A DNA stretch of 64,000 bases from Buddleja alternifolia (lineage: Eukaryota > Streptophyta > Magnoliopsida > Lamiales > Scrophulariaceae), in contig CM033395.1 of the NCBI GenBank assembly GCA_019426215.1, positions 16,296,569-16,360,568 of the forward strand, in the 5' to 3' direction. Below the pieces are notes generated by a model. The model did no database searches and had not been told where the DNA came from. It was given only the letters and a program-made list of their open reading frames with translations. Shown in pieces: positions 55,849 through 64,000 of this stretch (position 1 is its first letter; each line of letters begins with the position of its first letter). The position numbers and the translations under genes are program-made.

Positions 55849-57081
55849 TTAGACCCAATTCACCCGTTGGTGGGGTCAACCTCGAGATGCGGACTTGATG
55901 CGCAAGTGGTAGTCTTAGTAGATATCTAAGAGAAATTTGTTCTCTCATAAGTGAATGAGAATGTACCCTATGTAATTATAGATAAATAGAGATCAAAGTC
56001 TTTGGCCAAAGCAAACGAGACGATTTTGCTGGGCACCAAATCGATCTCAATGATCTCGTATTATTATAATTTATACATATGGTCAAGTCCAGTGAGTTTG
56101 ACATAACCATGACTCTCACTTGACCGGGGAACATGAACGAAGGATTTATACATACACGGTACTTACGATTGAAAGGTTGTGGAATGATCCATTCATTCGT
56201 ATTTCATTTGGGCTACGAAGTGAGCCACATGACTGGCTCAGTGTTACCTACTTCCTTTGGTTTCCTCTCATTGCCAAATGAAACGAACCTAAAGAGTCGC
56301 GCTAAAGAATTGATGAAGAAAATTGAAAAAGGGATTTTTTATTTCCTATTTTATTTTGGAGAGATTTAATTTATTGGATAAGTTAAATAATTAATTGCTT
56401 AATGGATAAGATAATTAATTTTTGGATACGATTAATTATTAGTTAATTTCTTAGAGAAATATATTAATGAATTAATTTATCTAATTAATTTTATTATTTA
56501 ATTAATATATTTATTTATTGGATAAAATAAATAATTAATTGAATAAAGAAATTAACAAAACAAAAAGAATTTCGGGCTCTATTAGGCTAGGTTGGATGAT
56601 CAAATCGGTCTCTTTTGTTTTGTCTTGGTCAACAAGTCATTGAGTTATAAAAGGGCTCTCTTAACTTTAACCTAGAGAAGGGAATACATTAACATGAATT
56701 GTAACTCTCCAACGAATAGATGAAGAAAAATATCCTCCCTCTCTATATACCAAAGCCGTTGCCCCTATAGAGAACAAGAAGGGAATTTTTCATCATCAAT
56801 TCGCGCGTGATAATTTAGAGGCAACGTGATTCGTTGTTGAATTCATCTACAACTTCAAGAATTGAAGAACACGAGGGTTGAAGAATTCAAAAAGTTCATA
56901 AATCTAAAGTTTAAAAGAAGAATTGGATTCTCCTACCACCTCGCTTCAACGGGTAAGTCGGATTTACTCGTTAATGCATGTTTGAGATTCAATTATGCGA
57001 ATTAGAGTACAATTTTTGGTTTTTAATTAAATTTTTGAAATCCTTCCGCTGTGTTTTTGTGTTTTTATGTGAAACCCAACA
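55837..57081 (+). repeat. CopK 3' LTR, lacking its first 517 bp
   Basis: The match to the 5' LTR pieces starts at TCACTAGAGTAGTT (55837) and runs to CCCAACA (57081). It contains the uninterrupted SirA target site near 55995 and a TATAAAAG box at 56646-56653. The next bases, ACTTT, are the probable target duplication. Confidence 0.9.
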
Positions 57082-59700
57082 ACTTTACCTTTTATATTTG
57101 AAGTGGAATCTGCAGCGAAAGATTATAATAGAACAAGGCATATACAGAGGCAAGTAAATGAATCAATCAAGATATCAGAAGGACGATCAATCAAGTATCA
57201 AAATGAATTAAGAACGAAGAGACAACTCATGTACTTTAGAACTTATGTCAAACGATTGTGCTTCGTCTCCCTACTGTCCCATACCAGCGGGAGACTTTAC
57301 ACCTTTCAATACATACCATATGGTTTCAAGTGTCGGGACTCGAGAGGTGGCTCCTACGGGCCCAAGAGGTGGCTCCCACCGTCACGTAGCACTTTTCCCC
57401 GTATAGCACCTAGATCCCTTCACTGATCTATAGGTGTCGGGACTCTAGAAGTGGCTCCCACTGTGTAGCACTTTGCGTCGAAGCCTCAAGAAGTGGCTCC
57501 CACGATGTAGCACTTAGCTCCCTTCACTCTGTCTTTTAGAGTCAAAGCTTTAGATCAAGAAAAGAGACATATCGCGGATGGATGCCAGACCTTGGGTCTC
57601 TAGAGATGGCTCCCGCCGTGTAGCATTTTGTGCCGAAGCCTCAAGAGGTGGCACCCTCGGCGCAGCACTTAGCTCCCTTAGCTGACGGAGTAGAGCCAAG
57701 AATTACAATGGTCTCAATGAGAAGATGAAAGATACGAACTAGGTATTGGTACGACAAGACATAAGGTAATTGACACCGATCAGACCGAAGACCATTTCGA
57801 GGCAAGACGTGTACTATAGACGCAAAAGGATTCATATTGAACCGAACAAGATATTTATGAATCAACAATCATCACGAACCAATCCTCAAGATATTGATAA
57901 GACAGTTGTATAAAGAAATCAAGCAATCACAAGTAGGTAAAGCAATTAAAGAGCTTTCAAGGAAAAGAGAAACCCTCACAGTTACAACTTGGCATTGTCA
58001 TTTTGTGTCTCGTTTGAACCACAAATCTATCCTACTGTCCAAATACACCGTCATATTCTTAACTCATAACACTGTATAATCCAACCAAATACAAGAAGTC
58101 ATCCTGCATATGTAGTAGTATCCAAATATATAGGCCGTATAATTCACACAAGTTCACATAAAATTCTTATAAATTCTGTAAATCTTATTTTGCTCTTAGA
58201 TTTTGCAGAAACAGAGGCATAAACATGAAGTTTGTACCATAAAAATTTCAGGATCAATTGACTTTGTTCAATTGGGATTTGATCACCGAAACATTGCTGA
58301 ACGAAAACTTATTTTCCAGGACAGCCGGTCCCATTTCAAAGATTTGTATAAAATTCCCTGTTTCTTTAAAAATCCCCAAATTCTCTTGAAACACTCAAAA
58401 GACATATATACGTTTATAGTAAAACTTTAGGAGCTAAATAAAATCTCTAAGTTGTCAAATCAGCTAAAAATAGTAACTTTTTTAGTCCAACCAAACTGAC
58501 TGGCAGTCTCATTGAAGTAATTTTAGACCACACCTTCAATAACCACAAAATTTTACAGGTATATTCCAGACACGGCCATAGTTCTCCAGAAAAATTAGAA
58601 TAAGAAACTTCGCTCGTTTGGTCATCTAAATACAGCACCAAGAGGAAACTCCAGAAACTGAAATTTCTGACCCTCAAGTTTTTTTTTCCTCATACTTTGT
58701 ATGCAATAACCTATTTTCTGGAATATATTCAAGTAAAGCTCCATGTTCTATTGGATTGATTTAATCACCCATATACATAAATTAATAAATACATACACCA
58801 CAATTTAAAACTTAAACGTGGAGATTGAATAAAAGAAGTGGACTCACCACACTGACCGACCTCAAGACTCAGTCTTATGCATATCCTCTTTTCTCCATCT
58901 TCAAGTATACAAAGATGCTTCAGATAGTGAATAGGTGAGAGATGGAAATGTTGAATTCTTATACATGTGCATGTGCAATCGGTGGAAAGGCTAGTCTATT
59001 GCCATGTGTCTAAGTAATTGTACATTTATAAATTGAGATAAAAGTCATTAATTTGACCCCAGAAGTTATGGTTTTCAATTGGGCTTATAACATTCACCTT
59101 ATGAGTACCCTTTATAAATAATAATGATAATAGACTTATGAAGATATTTGTATGAAGGTACGGAGTGTCACAATAATTCTTGATGTACCGACTAATAAGT
59201 ATTTGTATGCTATAATAGAATATGTTATGAAATCTAATTATGTCCAAGGCACAAATTTGGAAGAATTATGACTCTTACTTCAGTGTTTACAAAACTAGGA
59301 ATTGAGAATATAGGGTGTTACAAGAGGCCACCAAGCCCCCACATAAAAGTGGCCCCTAGTATCACAAACCACGCCACTTATTCAAACAAAATAAGCATAG
59401 TGCGAAAATACTTTGCTACTCCAAATGTTTGTCACCACAAACACCAAGGAGTGGGGGACATGGGCATAAGCATAAGACATAAGAGGTGGAGATGCAAAAG
59501 AGGTGGGCTAAGACCGCTAAAATTATCCACCCACCAAATCAAACCATAGGGGTAGAAAACACAAACAAGAAATAGGCTATGATACGAAAAAACGCAGCAA
59601 GCAAAATAGTCTTACAAAACTAAAGTACTAAAAAGTTAGTCTTATAAAATACGAATAAACAAATCGTGGAGGCTAACTAAAATATCAAGTCAACATAAAA
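57082..59700. other. Low-information flank, no gene seen
   Basis: A/T-rich sequence with short open frames only and no recognisable domain on either strand. The one structured part is the tandem repeat at 57331-57690. Bases from about 59560 to 59725 are likely the 3' untranslated flank of the minus-strand pseudogene. Confidence 0.5.
57331..57690. repeat. Degenerate ~100 bp tandem repeat
   Basis: Three units starting near 57331, 57436 and 57590, the last after a spacer of about 55 bp. Each has two half-units of the form GARGTGGCTCCCAC...GTAGCACTT and ends with AGCTCCCTT-like sequence. No coding capacity. Confidence 0.7.
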
Positions 59701-60362
59701 ATCCAATAGCACTACATGCGAAAAACTAGCTATCACGAGGAGGGTCACGACCACGTCTTCCGGCTGGTAGCTTGTCTTCCTCATCGTTGTCATCAGCAAT
59801 CACCTTATACATCCAAGAAAAATCATCATGGGGATAGTGACCACTCTCCCTAAGAACATGACGGCACTGCCGAACCGTCTTCCCCATGAAACCAAGGGCG
59901 ATATCATACGCCTTCCTATTGCACTCATTGAGAAACTCGGCGCTCACCCTAGACACATTCACTGTCGACTCCTCAGCATCAGCCAAAGTCTGTATACCAA
60001 CTTAGGAGCCAAGGAGGCTCTTACCACAAAAGGCCTCCTCATCAAAGTCCTCAACGGTCGTCCTGTACTTTGCCTCCCACTCTGCGGCTACTGCCTCAGC
60101 CTTGGAGGATTTCAAAAGAAGTTTCTTGTTCTTCTTTGAACAATCTTTCAATTTCCCCTCGAAATGCTCGTATCTCTGGCAGAGGTGGTGAGATAATTGG
60201 GTCAACTGAAAAAGCAAAGGCAAGAAGACTTTATAAAGAAGACCACTTATGAAAAATCACACAGCAATGATACAAAAGTAGAACTAAACTCACCCGGCCC
60301 TCGCCAGCGGAGATCTCCTAGTCTATGTGATCTGCTGGCAGCATATGCAAGCGCTGAGAATT

Positions 60363-61775
60363 ATAGTTGATAAGAGTCGTTTTTACGTATTTTTAAGCCC
60401 TTATGTTTATGTTTTAGATACATTTATTGCTTGATTTATGCCACATATGTGTATAATCTATGGGCTTATTGAGTAAAGGTGGAAAATCACTGCAATTGAC
60501 GTAAAGTGCACAAAAACACAGTATTTCAGTATATTTGGAAATTGAATTTGAGGAAGTTTTCTTCTATAAAGTTGTATATCTTCGTCTTGGCTTCACGTGG
60601 CAACTTGAATCATCCAAATCCGAGGTCCGTGGAGAAAGTTATGAAGAAAACACGATTGTTGCGCTGAAAAACAAGAAAACGGTTAAGATTTCGCACTGTG
60701 GCGCCTAGGCGCCACCTTATCCGCGCCTAGGCGCCAGTCAACTTCTTTTCCAAGCCACTTAGGCCACCTGGGCCGCGCCTAGGCGCCATTTGAGTCACGC
60801 CTGGGCGCCGATACAGCGGTTTTGAAGGTATAAAGGCCAAAAATGAAAGGAAAAAGAGGAGGTTCGAATTCTAAAGGAATTTTGGGGATTTCTTGGGATT
60901 GGGACCTCACTTTTCATCACTTTAGAAGAGCAAAAGAGAAGGGAAAGAAGAGATTGAAGCCTCCAATTAAAGATTCGATCATCAATTCAACATAGGGAGT
61001 TTCTTAGCTTCAGATTCATCTTTGTCTATGAACATGGATCTTATGCTTAGCTTTTTCCTTATGCATTTTATGAGCTATATTTGTTGAGGGCCATGAGAAG
61101 GCCATTTTGTTAGTATTGTGATAATAAGATCATTTTCCATTTCAATTCGTATATTGCTATGTGTTGTGATTATGTGGTTGAATGCCTTACATATGCTTGA
61201 TCACCATGTGTTTGATATCATGCTTAGGTGAATTATTCAAGAGAAAATTGACTTAGGGTGCAAGAATTTCACAACATCACCGACCAAATAGGAATTTCCC
61301 TAGACATAGGTAAAGATTCCCGGGTGAAGTCGTTCGATTTTAATCGAGAAAGCTCTAACTCTTTAATGCATGCTTAGTGGTTAGATTTTCGGGTAGACAT
61401 ACTTAGGAAACCGCCATTTAAGTATAGGACTCTATCACGAGACATCGGTTATTCTTTACCTTAGGAGCTTTCACCATAGCAATGTATGTCTAATGAATTG
61501 ATAATGATCTTAGGATAGCAATACGCAACATGTGCCCGAACATGAGCCTTAGTCACCTCTCCACATTGGAAGTTTAATTTCTCTTTACTTTCGCTTTAGC
61601 TTATTTACTTTCCTTTTTAGTTAAATCTCTAATTTACTTCCTTTTGTTATCGAAAATCATAAACTAGAATTCAAGTCCTTGTGGTTCAACAACCCGGACT
61701 TATTGTCCATTTCTATTACTACACACGACTAGTGCACTTGCTACAAAGCACGTTAGCTTTTAGCGTGTCAATAGT
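60363..61775 (+). mobile_element. Gypsy solo LTR (60368-61770) with ATAGT duplications
   Basis: TGATAAGAGTCG...TAGCGTGTCA, 1403 bp, flanked on both sides by ATAGT (60363-60367 and 61771-61775). Its last 1.1 kb is homologous to the GypA 5' LTR. No primer-binding site or polypurine tract adjoins it, so it is the product of LTR-LTR recombination. It is inserted in exon 3 of the transposon-domain pseudogene. Confidence 0.93.
60700..60809. repeat. GGCGCCTAGGCGCC palindromes in the solo LTR
   Basis: Four copies: a perfect 14-base palindrome at 60700-60713, 13-base versions at 60723-60735 and 60775-60787, and a CTGGG variant at 60796-60809. Confidence 0.8.
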
Positions 61776-63072
61776 CATTCACAGCAGGTCTAACCATCGA
61801 CCACGGGGTGACCGCATCACTCGTATCCCAAAAATAATGAATGGAGGGGTCTCTGTTCACCCCAAAAGTGAACAACCCCTTGCCACCACCAGGAGTACCA
61901 TAGCTCACAGGAGAATATCCCAGCTGCGCTCGGGAGAGAAGGGGCTCTAATATAAGCAAGCTTTGTACCTCCCTCCTCCGATGGTGCCTTTCACTTAAGA
62001 TTAGATGAGGAAGCTCCAAATGTGACATCATGAGAACCTCTAGTGGTCAACCCGGCCATCATAGAATCAAAGTCTAGGGAGGCGAGCGCGACAGTAGATG
62101 GTGAAAAATCTGGCACCCCCAGGTCTATGCCTTTGGCCTTCGGAAGAGGGAGAGCGGGCTCGGCACGTCTATCGGGATGTCCTTCCTTGGGGCGATGGCA
62201 GTAGCTGGTTCCTTAGAGCGCCCCCTCACGCCTGAAATAAAGTGTTCCAGCAAATAAGTGGATGAAACTAAATTATAACTGCCACTTTCAAAAAGTAAAC
62301 ATTTGATGCGGTATCAAGGTAGTATAAGATGAAGTACCTCCGCGGTATATCTGTCGAATATCGTAGCGAGCCTCAAACAGCCCCACCCCCTTAAAATCCA
62401 ACCATAACCGGTGATGGGTACCTATAACCTTCTGAGGGGCGAGCTTCTTGCACTACAGCACGGGTGTGAGAATGGGCAAGCTCTGAATATGGAAGTAAAA
62501 GAACTTATTTTTCCAATTTCCGTCAGAACTAATTTTCCCCTCCAAGAACCTGTAAGGGAACGTGGGGTAGAAATGCACATATGGCCATCCCAAGCTCATC
62601 CGAACATCAAAAATAGCCTGAAAGGCTTCGAGGCCCAGGTCTAGCTTAAACTCTCAAAACAACCGGATGAAGCCTTCAAATTGAGCAAAGCTATTAGACG
62701 ACAGTTGACTGATACAAACTTGGTAGTGGTTTAGGATCATCCCCAACAAGGGGTCGCATGATAAAGCAAAACCCATGCGAAAATATTCTAAGTAGAGAGT
62801 AGCATAACCCCTCGGGGGGCTCCTGATCCTATCATCGGGCTTAGGTTTCACTACCCTAATCTCGGGCAGGGCATGCTCAAAAAGCGCCTGTAACTCTTTA
62901 TTTGTGATAGTGGAAGCACAAATAGCGAGGTCCGTTTTGCGGTCCCGCGCCAACTTCCCACTTTGGGGGTCATCTTTCCATTCCCCCAATTCTCTATAGT
63001 CACTCACCAAAGACACTAAGTCTTCGCTCCCCGAGCTACCACTGCTGGACGATGACGACGAACTCACAACAC

Positions 63073-63464
63073 CTGAAAAGAAACGATTGTGAGATACACA
63101 ATAAAAGTATAGGTACATGGTACAAACAAAACCAAGGGGAAATGCCAAGCCAACAGCCCGAAGGGCCGAAAGCCTCGCAGTAACTATGAGGCATCGGGTG
63201 CCTCGTGGCAGCCTCACGGCAATCGTGAGGCACTGAGTGCGCCGCGAGGCTCTGCATGCCTCGCAACCAGGCCGCGAGGCACCCGATGCCTTGCGGACAG
63301 CCGTGAGGCATTGATGACCAGGGGGCATCAGGAGACCTCCCCCCGGGAGCAAGAGGGCATGAGTAATATCCACATGCATATACGAAAACCCGCTAGACAA
63401 GAAATCGAAAAGAAAATAAGTATTCAAGTGCAAATGTCAATGAGAACTAGAGAAAGGTGTTTAC
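63073..63464 (-). other. Intron 1 with GAGGC/GCCTC inverted repeats
   Basis: 392 bp intron bounded by GTAAAC and TTTTCAG in minus sense. Between about 63170 and 63310 it carries many GTGAGGC, GCCTCGC and CGAGGC words in both orientations, able to fold into G/C-rich stems. It stands out against the A/T-rich surroundings. Confidence 0.55.
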
Positions 63465-63489
63465 CTTATCCAAGATTATCTCTAGCCAT

Positions 63490-64000
63490 GGTGGAAAAGT
63501 AAAAGCCTCCAAGGGAGAGAATTTCTACTAGTCAAAAGCTTTTAAAGGATCAGAGTGTGAATAGGAGTGAAAGCAAAAATTTTGCACCTACCTCTATTTA
63601 ATAAAGGAAGGTGGAGAAACCTTAAAGGCCCCCACCCCAGTCCAGACTGGGACTGCATAACATTACATACACATCATTACTCTTATCCCTGGCTACACTG
63701 TCTAGTAAACCCGAAAGTGGGAGGCATTATGATGTGCGCCAAAAATTTCTAAAGAGCAATATGGTAATTTATCCTCATATCAGGCCGGGGAGCCACCCGC
63801 TGGTCGTGGGTTAAATATTGAGTCAAGCCCATAGGGCTGACGACACATTGGTAATTAAGGTCCGTTAAATTATTACGGTTGTAAAGGTAATTGGGCTACT
63901 TTAATAGTCTAAAGGCTAAGTGATGGTTATATTAATAGGCCTGTGGGCTACTACTAAATTTGAGCCCACAGCCCGTAGCCCATCGCTAGCTCCATATAGA
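63490..64000. other. Right edge, no gene seen
   Basis: Upstream flank of the pseudogene. Repeated GGGCT/AGCCC words (63830-63985) form partial inverted repeats, possibly the edge of another LTR, but no boundary can be set. Confidence 0.4.

Larger units (their letters stand above)
46275..57081 (+). mobile_element. CopK: Ty1/copia element, RT deleted, host of SirA and SirC
   Basis: In plus sense: remainder of the 5' LTR, initiator tRNA-Met primer site at 47362, long leader (interrupted by SirC), gag, protease and integrase, then a jump to the last 1245 bp of the 3' LTR. RT and RNase H are missing. The LTR family (TGTTAGGATTATG...CCCAACA, about 1.76 kb, TATA at 46926) is unrelated to the Sirevirus LTR apart from the terminal bases. 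The copia order (protease then integrase before RT) supports the class; I cannot assign the lineage. Confidence 0.85.
59726..63489 (-). pseudogene. Putative gypsy-type transposon-domain gene, four exons, broken
   Basis: Minus-strand gene model built from splice sites and frame. Exon 1 is 63489-63465 (MARDNLG, donor GTAAAC), exon 2 63072-62338 (acceptor TTTTCAG), exon 3 62232-60294 (acceptor TATTTCAG, donor GTGAGT) and exon 4 60205-59726. Exon 2 encodes a Ser run and then GYATLYLEYFRMGFALSCDP, LLGMILNHYQVCISQLSSN and FEGFIRLFE, the pattern of the plant putative gypsy-type transposon domain (Transposase_28, by memory of the family). Exon 4 is coiled-coil (LKDCSKKNKKLLLKSSKAEA). Stops: TAA at 63466-63468, TGA at 62654-62656, a TAG near 60306 and TAA at 60002-60004. 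A solo LTR sits in exon 3; frame is continuous across it. Probably a relic of a retroelement-derived gene. Confidence 0.6.

Noticed and set aside
63181..63310. Possible CRISPR-like or satellite array
   Set aside because: Words are short, irregularly spaced and in both orientations; there are no constant spacers, and this is plant sequence.

Overview
This is a retrotransposon-packed stretch of a flowering-plant (probably eudicot) nuclear genome. The support is plant-type Ty1/copia Sirevirus and Ty3/gypsy Athila-like polyproteins, primer-binding sites matching plant initiator tRNA-Met (TGGTATCAGAGC) and tRNA-Asp (TGGCGCCGTTG...), long LTRs nested inside one another, and one intron-containing broken gene. 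I see no tRNA, rRNA, CRISPR or intact host gene. Positions 40610-40709 are 100 N, a scaffold gap, so the window is at least two contigs.

Layout. (1) 1-8188, plus strand: a 5'-incomplete Sirevirus copy (SirA-left: gag tail, pol, a large extra ORF2) full of one-base homopolymer indels. (2) 8189-20750, minus: a nearly full copy of the same element (SirA-mid), with a complete 5' LTR and a truncated 3' LTR, joined tail-to-tail with SirA-left. (3) 20751-21430, minus: the first 680 bp of the 5' LTR of a different copia element (CopK). (4) 21451-26397, minus: an Athila-like gypsy element (GypA) with gag, protease and RT, but with RNase H, integrase and most of the 3' LTR deleted. (5) 26398-40609, minus: a second Sirevirus subfamily (SirB), nearly complete, inserted in the GypA 5' LTR and ending at the gap. 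(6) 40710-46274, plus: ORF2 and 3' LTR of another SirA copy (SirA-right). (7) 46275-57081, plus: the rest of CopK, carrying a gutted Sirevirus (SirC, 47951-52012) with a perfect GACTT target duplication. (8) 57082-64000: low-information sequence, a degenerate tandem repeat, and a four-exon minus-strand transposon-domain pseudogene split by a gypsy solo LTR with perfect ATAGT duplications.

How the parts relate. Sirevirus gag forms particles, and pol supplies protease, integrase, RT and RNase H. The additional ORF2 (about 1300 codons), about 1.1 kb downstream of pol, has a promoter-like conserved block and a gene-like leader. It is the most interesting coding feature: an accessory protein with a plant-transposon-like N-terminal region, a Lys/Pro-rich linker, a coiled coil and a conserved C-terminal domain, but no visible signal peptide or membrane segment. 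The best non-coding signals are a recurrent ACGCTTG/CAAGCGT word, and two adjacent hairpins beside the primer-binding site, one with a compensatory base-pair change between subfamilies.

A structural warning: the left end of SirA-mid and the right end of SirA-right carry the two halves of one insertion site (shared AAAGT duplication, one CopK LTR), but in opposite orientations. Part of the left contig is therefore inverted or mis-joined relative to the right one, and the SirA-left/SirA-mid palindrome may be a fold-back artefact.
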